DNA from: Neoceratodus forsteri
Taxonomy: Eukaryota; Chordata; Ceratodontiformes; Ceratodontidae
Reading direction: 5' to 3'
Length of the DNA stretch: 64,000 nucleotides
NCBI GenBank assembly: GCA_016271365.2
Contig: CM057453.1
Location: 1,089,087,001-1,089,151,000, forward strand
This document shows, piece after piece, positions 35,460 to 47,610 of this stretch (the first letter of the stretch is position 1; each line of letters begins with the position of its first letter). Under the pieces are notes generated by a model. It saw only the letters and a program-made list of their open reading frames with translations, was not told where the DNA came from and ran no database searches. Both the position numbers and the translations under genes were made by a program.

Positions 35460-38400
35460 CCCCCCCACCACTGAGCGTACAGTAATTTTATTGATTGCAT
35501 GCACATCAGTGCTGATAGCGTGCACCTCAAGTTTGATGATTTTGTGATCCTAATACACTGCAGAAATGCTGAAGTGGTTGCAGTCTCTGAATCCTGGCCA
35601 AACTATGAAAAAATGATGGGGAGATTACACTACCATCCTATACCCTCTTCAGGAAGGACAGGGTTGGTAAGCGGGGAGGGGAGTATCTCCTATATGCCAT
35701 GGACAATCTACAGACCTCTCTGCTGCCTACACTGGGTAATGATCAAACGTGAATTCTTGACAGTCAATATTGGTCTAGGCCACAGAAGCAAAAATCTAAC
35801 AGTGGTAGTTGCTTATATCCCCCATGCTTGGTTAAACAGATGTTTAACTTGTTTGCTGAGCATGTAAATACCAATGTAATTCTTCATGATTTTAATATTA
35901 ATTGGATCTCTGCCCAATCAAGGAGGTATAAAAGTAGGCAGGGGGACCTTTATCTCAGTCATGTCATTAGCACTCCCACACAGATAAACTACAAACAGTC
36001 AACTGAGACACTGACTGGATTCTGGTGTCCCAACCTGACAGAATAAAGCAGGTGGAGATGCTACCTGACCAGATTAGTGACCACTACCCAATCTGTTGTA
36101 CCTAGACTGCTAGAAGAAAGAGATCTGTACCAGAATTGGTTTTTGCCTGAACTATTAAGGAAGGTAAAATATGTGACTTTAGAACATACCATAACCAAAT
36201 TAATTGGCAATTGCTTGACTGCATCCCAGATATCAATTTTGCATTTGACTACTTCTCCCAAATATTTCAGAATGTGTGTGACCTCTGTGCCCCCCACCAT
36301 AGAAAATGTTCAGAAGTGACTCAAACCATTGGCTCACCCCTGCCCTGAACTACTTATCATGATTAATGAGAGGGACAAACAGTGGACTCTGTAGAGCCAC
36401 CAGCTTCCAACATCCGATGAAATTCAAAGAATTAAGGAACCGTTGAAAGTCAGCCATTAGAAAGATCAAGAGTGACTACTGTAAAGTGAAACTACAGGAG
36501 GTCTGCAATAATCCCCCAAAGGGAAACTATTAATGGTGTCCTTGGCCAGAATACCTGCTACATCCCCCTCCACTCTAAAGGTTAATGGCAGTAACAACAT
36601 AGACCTCCAGAAAATTGTTGAATACTTTAACTCCTTCTTTGTCAATGTAGGAAAGGACTTGCCAACTAATATCCTGCCTAATTCCCCAGATTTCCCAGCC
36701 CTCCCAGATGCCTCTAGATACAAATTATACTTCAAAAGTGTAATCCCTCAGTTGGTAACAAAATACTGTATCTACAAAAGTACACTGCTAAAGTAAGAAT
36801 TGGTCTAGACTTAGTGGACATGAAAATGCTTAAATAGGCCATTGAGGAGCAATTAAAAATTATTCAGCTTCTGTCTCCAGTTTGGCTCCCTCCCAGATGT
36901 CTGGAAGCAAGATAATGCAGTTCCTATTTTTAAATCAGGGGATCACATGGCTAACTTAAATTACAGGCCCATATCAATCCTCTCCCCACTGTCCAAGGCC
37001 TTGGAGAAAATTGTCAGTGACCAGCTGATGGACTATATTAAAATGCACAAGCTGGCCACTGAACAACATTGTTTTACGAAGTTGCACAGTATGACCACTG
37101 CACTTATTAAGTTAACTGAGGAACTCGTCAGCACACTGGCGCAGGTTGTCTACCTGCAATGCCAGCGACCCAGGTTCAGGAACAGACCCGGGACATTGGA
37201 GAGCCAGCCGGGAGAGAAGGATTGAGCATCCAACGACTGCTCTCCTTCTTCAGGGGGGAGGGGGTAGAGTGTTCGGCACAATACGGACACCTACTGGAGG
37301 CTGTATGTACCAATCACACCAACGCCAAGTAGCTTAGGAGGGCGAGGTGGACTCTGGACATCCTTACATGTTCCCACCCCTGCACATCAGGGAAAAATGC
37401 TGCCAGCTGCCCAAGATGAAGCCTGCTCTTGGCTTCAATTAGCTCCCAGGTGGGCCCTTCGACCTCTCCCGTCATCTGCAGCACTATGGGTCAGTGACGC
37501 AACCCCACCCTAGAGGGTAAGGGAGGGGCTATCAAACAAGGCATGGCCATATGGGAGTGGAAACAGGGGATCCGTGACTAGGCAGAGTTATCCGGCGGCT
37601 GGCGGTGGAAAAAAAAAGTTAACTGAGGAACTCTGTGTAGCTTTGGACAGAGGGGATTTTGTAAGTGCTGCCTGCCTTGAACTAGCTACGGCCATTGATT
37701 TTAGTAAATCATGATCTCCTACTAAAACTCCTGGAGCTGGGGTGTCAACCAGGGCTACTACTTGGTTCACAGACTACCTAATCAATGGAACTCAAAAAGT
37801 AAAATGCAGTGATGTGTACTCTGGATTACAGCCCCTAACTGCTGGAATATCACAGGGTTCTTTTTTGGGGGCCCTGCTGTTCAGCCTGTTTGTTAATATT
37901 GTCCCAGGGGTCTGTGACTACTCTAAAACTGTACTGTATGCAGATAACACCTTAATGTTTACTACTCACCAGGACTTTAGAATCCTAGAGAAAAGTCTCC
38001 AACATGGCTTTAACAAGGTGTGTAGGTGTTTCATCTCAAATAACCTTGTCCTTAACTAAAAAAAAAAAGAAAAAGGAAAAAACAGAAACAAATCCATACT
38101 GTTTGGGAGTAACTACAACTTAAAGGAGAGCCCATGGCTGTGCATTGCCATACCTGACCAAAGCAAGCATGTTTAGGTCTTCAGGTGCTTAGGTATAGAA
38201 TGTACCTGGATTCTATGCTGTCCTTCCTGCCCCCACCCCAATGTGGACTCAGTAATTAAATGTATCAACCAATGACATGGCTTGCTCTGCAAAAACAGAC
38301 TAACTTTTACCACTGAAGTCAAATCCAGCTAGTCTCAAGTCTCATCATCTTGGTCATAGACTATGGTTCAGTGACATACTCATCTGCTAATAATACATGA

Positions 38401-38880
38401 ATAAAACAGTCCTGAAGAAAATCTGTGTTGCCTTTAACAACACCTGCAGATCTGCACTTAAAATATGACACTCACCACTGTGACCTGTGCACCACCTTTA
38501 ACTGGCTGTCTTTCCACCTCAGAGCATCCTTTCAGTCAGCACTTGTTTGCGAAAGGTCACTACTAGGCCAAATGCCCCTAAGTGTTTTAAACCTTTTCAC
38601 CCTGGTTATCAATAAACATGCTACTCATACATGGGGCAATAGACTGCTCATGCCTTTCAGGAAAACTATTTTAGGATAACAATTTTTTGTAACTAGAGCT
38701 ATCAAAGTGTAGAATTCACTGCCCCGGAGTTGACTACACTGACCTACCTTGATTCTTTCAAAGCACAAGCTCACTTTCTTCCTCAAGAAAATGAAATGTA
38801 AGTGTACTTGACTCTTAACACACTCACTGATGCACCTTATATCTTCATTTATATGTCCTATGTAAACCCCCAAATGGGCT
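35460..38880 (+). mobile_element. CR1/L2-like LINE carrying a SINE
   Basis: Plus-strand order: endonuclease remnants (AEVVAVSESWPNYE at 35565, LTVVVAYIPHA, ILHDFNINWIS at 35880), linker, RT start (NLNYRPISILSPLSKALEK at 36953, FTKLHSMTTALIKLTEEL), a SINE at 37127-37617, then RT again (TTWFTDYLINGTQKVK, TAGISQGSFLGALLFSLF, TVLYADNTLMF at 37930). A post-RT region extends to about 38880. Motif A is degraded after the SINE and motif C reads YADN instead of YADD. Several stops and shifts are present. Confidence 0.85.
37127..37617 (+). mobile_element. tRNA-derived SINE with 18-bp target duplication
   Basis: An approximately 490-bp insertion with a Pol III-like head (A box TGGCGCAGG at 37137-37145, B box GGTTCAGGAAC at 37173-37183), a GC-rich body and an A-rich tail. 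It is flanked by AAGTTAACTGAGGAACTC at 37109-37126 and 37616-37633, where two A's may belong to the tail. The duplication is perfect and splits the LINE reading frame KLTEEL, which restarts after it. Confidence 0.9.
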
Positions 38881-39449
38881 TACCTGGCCAATGAGGCTAC
38901 AGCCTCAACCTCCTGGTGGGTGTCCCTGCAGTGGCTGTGGTGGGGCGTGAGCCTGGTTACTCCCTGCTGCTCCATGGCCATAGCAATAAGAAATTTTGAG
39001 ACCTCAGTCCATGTCCCAAGTGAGGCCGAGGTCTGATCACTGTTCCCTCACCTCCAGATGCAATTAGGGCACTGGAGCGGTCCCGGTGTGGTTTTGAAGA
39101 CCAGGATCACGAGGATGTAAATAAAGATGGTGACCCATGCTGAAATGCGAATGCACGGCCGCCATGTCTCAAAATTTAAAGGAGCTATGGCTCTATTTCT
39201 GGTTTCAGCTATGCAGCCAACATTAGAATGTATATCCCTGGCTACAGGGACTAGAAAGGAGCCAGGGAACCCATGGCATGATGACTGGAAAGCCTCCGGT
39301 TATCAGAAAGAATGTTATCTTTCCTTACAAGGGCATATGTGTTCCAATTAAGGGTTGAACTGCTGGGACTACAAATAAAAATAGCAGCCCAGGAGGGACT
39401 ACAAAACAGGGACTTCTGAGAAATGTGAAAGGTTGTGGAAAATTTGCCC
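38881..39449. other. No recognised feature
   Basis: Moderately GC-rich sequence left of the LTR; no motif or repeat end identified. Confidence 0.4.
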
Positions 39450-40666
39450 TGTAACACCGCAGCCAATCAGTGAGCAACTGCTAGGATGTGATAAATAGGA
39501 CTGGCTGGCTGCTGAGGGGGTAGGTTGTGGAGAGAGCAGGAGTGTTGTGTGTGTGGGAAGACTGAGAGAAATCCTGAGCTCAAGGCCTACTCATATGCTC
39601 CCACTGAATGTTTGGCCTCAGACTTCTCCAGAGAACCACAAGCTCTACTGCAGAATGAATAGAGACTGTGTTGGCTGCTGAAACTTGAGAGTTTGCTGTC
39701 TTTTGAACCAAAGCTGGGGAGATGTCTTTTGAGAATTGGAAGGTCAGTAAAGTCCCAGACACAACTGAAGCTGCTGTGCCCCCTCGGCAGAGAAATTGTT
39801 TGGTGAGTGGACAATCCAGCAAGGGGAGAGAACTGTGGGTGATGAGGCAAGTAACTGTGAAGCAACCCAGCATTGCTTGAAAAGAGACTCCCCATGGGAG
39901 CGTGCTGGGGGTTAAAAGATTGAGCAAGCACCCAGCTGAGGCTATGTGTCCTGGGTACAACAGAGGGGTTTGGGGGAGCACGTTCATCCTTTTTCCCCCG
40001 GACAAAAGAAGAAGAAGTCAACCAGTGAGGAAGATGTTGACAGGCCTGCCTGTGTGAATACAGGCTACTTTGGCATCCAGGTGAAGTCAGAAAGGCCAGG
40101 CAGGTAAATACCAGTGCTCAGTAACTTTCTCCCAACTCCTAGATCTGCAACCTTATGGTGCACCACCATCTAGGGACCTCCACGGTACTGCAACAGCATT
40201 CTGTCTGCAACTCAGCCAGCTGTAGCCCCCCCTTTGTGGGCTTCAGAACTGTGAGTACCCCAAGCTGTAGCTTTGGGGAATTTTATTAGCTAGTTAGATA
40301 GTCAGGTTTCAGAGGGTCCATTCTGGATAGGACTGCGTCCCTCTTAAATGTGTACTCAGGCTGAAGACCAAAGAGTTTAAAAGTGTTTCACAGTTATTTG
40401 GGCCCTGACGAAAAACCTCAGGCCTGCATCACCACCTTGCTGAGGTACCCACCTAATAGGGACTTTTCTAGGTGCACCCAATTGTGGGAAGGAGGGGGTT
40501 AATGTGGGGGAACACCCCTTATTGAAACAGTGTGTTGTGTTTCTTGTTCTCCCTTTTCCCCTCCCTCAATAAATAATCTCATTGTTTGCATTTCAGCTGT
40601 TGTCACTAATTTATTGCAATAGAGTGGTTAGAGGTGGGGGATTACTACTGTGAGGGAAGTGTTACA
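39450..40666 (+). mobile_element. Probable solo LTR
   Basis: The block starts TGTAACAC and ends GTGTTACA, giving TG..CA termini with a perfect 8-bp inverted repeat. Inside are a CCAAT box (AGCCAATCAG, 39461-39470), a TATA-like ATAAATAG (39491-39498) and a polyadenylation signal AATAAA (40568-40573) in the order expected of U3-R-U5. Flanks GCCC and GTCC are compatible with a mutated 4-bp duplication. No primer site, gag or pol is adjacent, so this is read as a solo LTR of unknown family. Open frames on minus at 39580-40021 lie inside it and are not called. Confidence 0.68.
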
Positions 40667-41095
40667 GTCCGGGGAAAGTGTTCAGGGGGCAGCTTACATA
40701 TTTTTCCTGGGAAGTGGTAATCTTTTCTTTGTCCACAGGTACCTATTGTCACTTACTCGGGGGGGGAAGCACCGTGCCATATTTGCTGACCACTGTGGAA
40801 CCCAGGCCAGCCCCCTCAGAGGTGTGTACTGAGTTGATCCGAGGGCCCTGGAGTAGCCTAGATGAGTCATAGGGCTGTTATACCTATCTGTATCTTACAC
40901 CGGTACTTGCATGATTAATTATAGATTGACCATGCTGTTATTGTGTTATTATAAAAAGGGTCTGAGAAATGGAGCTTTCTGATTGGCTGCAAACATTCTA
41001 ACAGCCTTATGTTAATCTTTTATTAACATACATGTAGAGTTTAGCCATATGCTGAACAAGGTTTAACACTGTTTAAAAATATTTTTTATTATAAT
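40667..41095. other. No recognised feature
   Basis: AT-rich sequence between the LTR and the 41.1-kb fold-back element. Nothing else supported. Confidence 0.4.
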
Positions 41096-41239
41096 AGCAA
41101 TAAGGCACTCCCAGAGATTATGTTAATAGTTAATCAGCCTCTAGGGGCATGTGGCACTTGGCTACACCTCGTGCCACAGTACACCCCTAGAAGGTGATTA
41201 TCAGACCATTAATATAATCCTTGGTCATGCCTTATTGCT
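41096..41239. mobile_element. 144-bp fold-back MITE
   Basis: The ends AGCAATAAGGCA and TGCCTTATTGCT are perfect inverted repeats. Pairing continues inward through GATTATGTTAATAG, TAATCA..CTAGGGG and GTGGCAC to a short loop. TAAT occurs on both sides and may be the target duplication. Confidence 0.75.
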
Positions 41240-41526
41240 TAATTGTGTGAACACCAATGACTTGGATACACTTGAAAAGGGCTCTTGATCTCAGAGGTCT
41301 TCCAAATACAATAAACAAATAATCTGAAACAGTAAACTAAGGGATTAACCATATTGATACCGCCTTCTTTTACAGATGAACAAGGTCATGTATGCTTGAA
41401 AAAACATTAAATATTCTGAGTCCAAAAAGACTGGGGATGGGTAACTGTAACTTGTGTATTAAAAATAGGAAGCAGTAGGGTCTTAATTAGTAACACACAC
41501 TTTCTCTTGGGTAAATGCCATGGTTT
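41240..41526. other. No recognised feature
   Basis: Nothing identified. Confidence 0.4.
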
Positions 41527-41600
41527 CCATAGAAACATAGACTTTGACGGCAGATAAGGACCGCTTGGCTCACCTAGTCTGCCGATTTCCCTACCTAGAG
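41527..41600 (-). repeat. LINE 3' end scrap
   Basis: Matches the 3' terminus of the fragments at 3978 and 50536 (CATAGAAACATAGACTTTGA, CGGCAGATAAGGACCGC), cut after about 70 bp where the next LINE begins. Confidence 0.75.
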
Positions 41601-44571
41601 GATATCTTTCTTCTAGCTATCTCTAGACAAATTTCCCAACTGTGCTTGGCCATATCTTGGCCATATCTCGTGGGCCAATGTATAAAACCAAAATGTTTAA
41701 TGGACTGTGATATTGGAATTCCTGCTACCATAGCTATGTTATCACAACTCCAACCTCTTACCCGCAAACCTATACTTTTTCACAATTTATCTTAAAACTA
41801 AATAGTACAGAAAATCTCTTTAGAACGTGTCTTACTTTTCCCCCAGATTCTGGTTCTGCAAGGTTAATGCAAGGAATAGTAATAACAGCACACTACTTGA
41901 TATCATGCTAGTGAGTAAACCACATCTATTCACACACGCTGGAGTGCTTCTCTGCGATATAGCAGGGGTAAGATCCACCAGCATAGCAACAAATCCTGCA
42001 AAATTCCTCATGAGGAGATCCAAGAAAAACATCAATATCGAAGGATATTTGCATGATCTAGCTTACTCTCCACACTAGCAAGAGTTTTATCTTGCACATT
42101 CTGTAGAAAAAGCTCAGCAGGTGCTAAATAGCATTATAATAAATGCCCTCAACACCCATGCCCCAATCTCTAGTATCCGAATAAAAAACAAATCCTGTCA
42201 TTGGTTTTCAGCTGACCTCAAAGCTGCACTGCTGGAGAGAGACAAACTCTGGAAAATGGCAAGAAAAACTAAGAATGCAAATGATTGGATGATTTTTAGG
42301 AAAGCCAGTAATAGATGCACCAAGAAAGTTAGGGATGCAAAGGCTGCCTTCTACCTGGCCGAGCTCGACTCCTCCTACCATAATCCTGCTAGGTTTTTGG
42401 GGCACCATCAAAGGTATGGTGGGGCAGGACGCTAACAACCCCCTTCCAACTCAACTACACAACAGTTATGGCCCTATCACTGGCAAAATGGAAATCCTGG
42501 ACACATTCAATAACCACTTCACAATGGCTGGCCTTGCCTTTGACACCTCTCCAGCAAACCTGCTGAGGGAACAATTAAGCTCCCATTACACTGGTGATCA
42601 AAGAGTTGACTCTTCCTTTAGCTTCAAACCTATACTGTTGAAACAAGTTGAGGATCTATTATGGCATCTGGATACCAAAAAAAGTGCAGGAGCAGACTCT
42701 CTGGACCCCTTCTTTCTAAAGATTGGTGCCATGTACTTGCAGTCCCCTAACACACCTCTTTAACCTTTCCCTAAACTCTGGCTCTATTCCCACACTGTGG
42801 AAGATAGCTCAAGTGGTCCCCTTCTAAAATCAGGGGACCCTATGGATCTTAATAATTACAGGCCCATTTCCATTCTACCAGTGCTATCCAAGATGCTGGA
42901 GAAATTAGTGAGTAATCAGCTAAGGAAATATCTTGACAATGCTAACCTCTTAAATCCAGCTCAATCTGGATTCAGGGCCAAGCATAGCACTATCACTGCA
43001 TTAGCCAAGGTCACAAATGACTGGCAAACCGAATTGGATAAAAAGAATAATGTTTGTGCAGTATTCCTGGACCTGAGCAAAGCATTCGATACTGTGGACC
43101 ATGAGCTGCTACTCTCATCCCTGCACTCCCTTGGCCTAGATTCACCCTCCCTTAAGTGGTTCAGATGCTACCTCACCGGTAGGTCACAGCAGGTAAAAGC
43201 TGAAGGTGACCTGTCCCCATTAAAACCACTGTCAAGAGGAGTCCCCCAAGGTTCTATTCTGGGTCCTATCCTTTTTGCCATTTATATAAATAACATTGAT
43301 TCAACCCTTACCAATTCCTCGGTACACCTCTTTGCTGATGACACTGTGCTGTATGTCAGCAACCCTTTGCCTGCAGTTGCTCGTGAAATCCTACAAACAG
43401 AATTCTCCTTGTTATAACATCAGCTACTCGAGAAAAAGCTTCTGTTAAATGCAAAGAAAACTAAAGCAATGATGTTCACAAATCAAAACTCCACCAGCAC
43501 ATCCTTTTCAATCACTCTCCCCCAGCTATGCACTATACTTGGAGAAAATCTGGAGTATGTTGAAAACTTCAAATACCTAGGCGTGTGGATTGACAGCAAA
43601 CTCGACTTCACTCATCATTTAGAAGAACTGTTCAAAAAGCTTCGCCAAAGGCTTGGTCTTCTCTATAGATTAAAACCATTTCTTAACAGAGACTCAAAGA
43701 TGAGGTTAGTCCAGGCCATTTTTTTATCAGTTGTTGACTATGCAGACTTCCTTTATAGTCACTGCCCATCTCCTACCTTCACAAGTTGGATACCTTATAT
43801 CATAGAGCAATAAGGTTCATTACAGATCTGCTATATAATACCCATCATTGCTCTCTTTATGATGCAGTTGGATGGGTTTCCCTTCATATCAGAAGGAGCA
43901 GAAATGCAGCACTATGGACTTACAGAGCTTTATCAAAAAAACTTGCAAACTATATCCTGGACTGCTTCACCCAGACCATTCCTAGCTCCTATGTCCTAAG
44001 AAGCAACAACATCATCCTGCTCAAAGTGCCCAAATTCAACACCAGGCTAGGGAAGGCAGCAATCAGCTATTCTCTAGCTATAGCATGGAACACCCTACAA
44101 AAATCCCTAAAACTGTCCATTATCATTCCATTTGCATCCTTTAAACAGCATTGTACAGTCTTCTTCACAGAAATGCAGTTGCTACCGCTAGAGCTAGAAT
44201 TGTCACCTCACAAATCTACTCCAAACTATTTATGAGCATATTCCTTCCAGACAGGCACCCCCCATCTTATGGCACCCAATATTACCTTCACCATCCTAGT
44301 ATTCATTATGTTGTGTATTTGCTATGGCCCCCATTAGGATATGTATGTACTGTATATACTGTAAATATTAGCTTAACTTTCCTGTAACCGAGTTTTATCA
44401 TGTGAATTCACTGTACATCATTGTGTTATAAACGTTATTTTCCTCTGTATGTATAACTGTCTTATAAAGTGTATGATGTATCTGTTGTGTATCAACTATT
44501 AAACCTTGACCTTATCAGGTCCATCTTGTAAATGAGCCTTGCTCAATGATGTTCGCCTGAATAAATAAAGA
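41600..44571 (+). mobile_element. Best-preserved CR1/L2-like LINE, 5'-truncated
   Basis: A plus-strand element holding the end of the endonuclease (STLLDIMLVSKP near 41890), a linker with SCHWFSADLKAALLERDKLWK, the RT (42797-43417), the post-RT region (43469-44235) and a 3' UTR. It ends in GAATAAATAAAG and a short GATT microsatellite. Only a few frame breaks occur (about 42420, 42765, 43417 and 43800), fewer than in other copies here, so it is the youngest LINE by appearance. Confidence 0.92.
42797..43417 (+). pseudogene. LINE reverse transcriptase core, catalytic motifs intact
   Basis: A 206-residue uninterrupted piece of the RT. In order: LLKSGDPMDLNNYRPISILP, SGFRAKHSTITAL, motif A FLDLSKAFDTVDHELL, SRGVPQGSILGPILFAIY (motif B), and motif C LFADDTVLYVS with both Asp residues. 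A stop at 43417 ends it just before KKLLLNAKKTKAMMF and FKYLGVWIDSKLDF, which follow in another frame from about 43440. With the shifts reversed it would be a normal RT of its clade. Confidence 0.92.
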
Positions 44572-44597
44572 TTTGATTGATTGATTGATTGATTGGT
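44572..44597 (+). repeat. GATT microsatellite at LINE end
   Basis: Five to six tandem GATT units directly after the AATAAAG of the LINE 3' end. Such short repeats are a common terminal feature of LINEs in this group. Confidence 0.85.
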
Positions 44598-44599
44598 TC

Positions 44600-46840
44600 C
44601 TTAATAAAAAGGAAAATATCATCTCTGTATGTTAGGGTTTTTATTGGAGAATAGTCAGGATGAAAAGACAGCCCTTCTATCAGTTCATTCAAATCCAGCT
44701 TTCTTAGCAGGTAGTCTATGTAGAAAACATACAATAGAGGGCTTAGCAGTCCTCCTTGTCTAATTCCCTTCTTTACTGGTATAGTCTGTCCACTCCATCC
44801 ATTAACTAGAGGTGTTACCATAGTCTGCTGGCAAAGTATTTTTTACCCATTATAAAAAAATGACAGGTATTCCATATCGGTCTATAACTAAAAAGAGAAA
44901 GTCATGTGAAAGTATCACCTCTACTACTCTCAAACCTGCCTGGAAAGCTTGTTATTTCCTCTCCTCTAGCACTTACTCACTAGTTGTATGACTTATGACT
45001 GTTAGTTATTTGCACTTATATTTCTGTTTTGTTACTACATATAGATTCCTGCAAATGTACTGTCATTGCTGAAAATGTTGTATAAAGTGTACTATGTCTG
45101 ACTTCTACTTGTCCCATGATGTTTTCTTGTATCTACGATTGTCTATGTACCTTTTGTTGTAATCTCCCGGATCGTACCTGAAAATAGGCAGCTATGCTGT
45201 CTAGTGTACCTCCCCGGTTAACAAAAAAAATAAAAATAAAATCTGGTCCCTGATAATCTAAAAAGTTTTAACAATTCGGATATTAACTGGTCTTTTCCAG
45301 GAGCAGTAGTTGTTCTTAGGGTTTTTAGTGCAAAAGTCACTCCCTCCAATGTGACAGGGTCCACCATTTGTGATTTAGAAACATCTGATAAAGGAGGGAC
45401 ATTTATATTATTAAAATGACAGATCCTGTTTAATTTGTGGGGCATGTTCAAAGGTATTTACCACTTGGTCATGTATTATTTCCATCATATCAGTGATACC
45501 AGTTTGAATTTTGTTCTCTTCAGAGTTTAACCCAACAAAAATGTGGTACTCTATCCTTTGCTGCCATCCCTTGAACACATCCAAATTTTGATTTGAGCCA
45601 TGTGTACCAAATCAAAGTTTGGTTTCTAATTATTTTGCTCTTTCATATTGTAATATTTTAATTTCTAGTTTGATGTTCCTTATTTGTTTGGAAAAGTTTC
45701 CCTCCCTGAAACGTATATAATGCTGGGGCTGTACAATGCCGGTTTTACAATGCTTTTGTCACCCGGCATCTTGCCGACTGGAATCATGTCGACTGCAAGT
45801 TGTGGTTCACATGATTCCAATGTCTCTCCCAGTCTGTTTTTTCTATCGGGGTGCGAGGCCCCATGAACCCCCCAGTGTCTATAGGATTCTCAACTCCAGT
45901 CGGAGTTGATTCAGGGCAGGGGTGCAAGACCGGGAGAAAGTGTGCCCCTGTCTCAGGCACACCAACACAGTGACCTGGTGCCAAAGTGTAGATTTTGATG
46001 ATAGGGATGTAGTTCACTGTGTTGGTGCTGGCATACATGGGGCATACCGAAAGATGGTTTCTAAGATCCAAATATTTATGGTATTGATTTCCAATATGGT
46101 GGACTGAATTAGATTGAAAAAAAAAAAAGCTTTTTGAAATCTTGTTTTGAGTCATCCCACCACTGTAATGTACTGTTGTACATGCATGCAACAAACTTTC
46201 TTGCTGCATACAGGTTGACCCAAGAAGGTTATAGATTTTGGTTTTCGAGCAACATTTAGTCTCCATATACCATTTCCTATAACTGGGGCATCTCCAGTAC
46301 TACACTTACAAATAAAAAAAAATTACCAAAAGATTCATCTACTTGGGTATCCACTGTTGGACTTTAGCATGCCTCTTGAAATGAAAATATAATCTGTTTT
46401 AATGGACATCATGCCATGAAAATATGTGTGACCTTTTTGGGGGTGTTTAGTATGGTAAATATACTGTAGCCCAGCTGTCTTAATTTGGACAGAAAGTTAG
46501 AAACAGATTTTACTGGTCTGCAGTCCCCTAGTCTTTTCTGCCGAATCCCCAGTAGAAGTCACCTCAGCACTGCACATCTTTAAGTGTGTAGATGGGGCTG
46601 TATTTCTTGAAGTTGAACAATCCTAAGGGCTTTTGTCTGGGGTATGTAAGTGTTTATAAAACAATATTGTATCCCTTGTGATGTGGCATCCAAAAAAAGG
46701 GCTCTCCCTGGGTGGAAATCCAAAGAGGTAATTGAAAAATAAGTCCCTTTGAATAATACCCCAACCCATCACAGAGACTTTCTCCTGCAGACCAAAAACA
46801 ATCATTCTGATGTCCATTTATTTTTAGCTTGTGTCAGTTC
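44600..46840 (-). pseudogene. L1/Tx1-like LINE, heavily decayed
   Basis: Minus reading from 46840: endonuclease-like remnants (FPPRESPFFGCHITRD, NTYIPQ, SWHDVH near 46380) and an RT N-terminal APGKDQLISELLKLF segment at 45300. After a LINE-tail insertion (44860-45240) it continues with VNGWSGQTIPVKKGIRQGG, LLSPLLYVFYIDYLLRKL and motif C read as YRDD instead of YADD (44650). The G(V/I)RQGxxLSPLLY wording places it with L1/Tx1 rather than CR1/L2. Confidence 0.7.
44860..45240 (+). repeat. LINE 3' UTR and tail
   Basis: A non-coding plus-strand segment that ends CTCCCCGGTTAAC followed by an A-rich AAATAAAAATAAAA tail at about 45240. It splits the minus-strand Tx1-like LINE. Confidence 0.6.
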
Positions 46841-47017
46841 AAATCTTGTTTTAGTCATATTTTGGAGAGAAAAAAAACATATCTTTGGGAATGGACTGAA
46901 GAGTGGAGAAAGTGATTAAACATTTCTTAATTTGTTTCCATACTTCTTACATTTTATGTGCCAAGAGTAATGGATGCCCTCAAGTGAATAAGATAAAGTA
47001 AGAAAACAACCCCCCTC
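46841..47017. other. No recognised feature
   Basis: Short AT-rich spacer before copy C. Confidence 0.4.
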
Positions 47018-47256
47018 ATTTTTATGTTTGCTTGCACGCATGTGCAAGAAACATAGTGCCATCATCCGAGTTTTTGGAGGTGTGTCACCCCCTCTTTCAA
47101 TTCAGTCAGTGTGTTGGCTGGCGCGGCCCCAGTCTGCCAATGCATGCTGGAGCTGTCTATGGCAGCTCCAGAAATGCAGTGGCATACAGTTGAAAGGGGG
47201 AGCTACGCTTCAGTGAGCAGCGATAAGATATCGCCTGCTCATGTGCCGCTTCCCCA

Positions 47257-47281
47257 ACACACACACACACACACACACACA
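47257..47281 (+). repeat. AC microsatellite
   Basis: About twelve AC units inside copy C; not present at the matching place in copies A or B. Confidence 0.9.
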
Positions 47282-47340
47282 GAAACGCATGCACGCATAC
47301 TGCGTGCTGCCCCTACCAGGCACACACTTATAGCCGACGG

Positions 47341-47610
47341 GGGTGCCAAATCCCCGTCGGCTGTGCTACGCTCCCCCTCAAAGCCTTCCACATGCCACGC
47401 TGGGTGCCCACCCCAGCATGGCAACTCATAGAATAACCAATGGGGTGCCCAATCCCCAGTCGGCTCCACTGTCCTCACCCGAGGTACTGGGTGCCGCAGC
47501 TGGGAGCCCACCCCAGCGTGGCAATGGGCATTATGGCCGGCCGGGTGCCCAATCCCCGTCGGCTCCACGGCCCCCCAGCTGTCCTTGTGCCATGCTGGGA
47601 GCCCATCCCA
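47341..47610. repeat. GC-rich minisatellite head (copy C)
   Basis: Three units of about 100 bp starting near 47341, 47451 and 47543. Each has GGTGCC(C/A)AATCCCC, GTCGGCT and a GCTGGG..CCCAGC hairpin followed by (A/G)TGGCA. Open frames up to 130 residues in this stretch follow the repeat and match no known family. Confidence 0.8.

Noticed and set aside
39580..40021. Two overlapping 141-144 residue open frames on minus
   Set aside because: They lie inside the probable LTR, antisense to its promoter signals, with no recognised domain.
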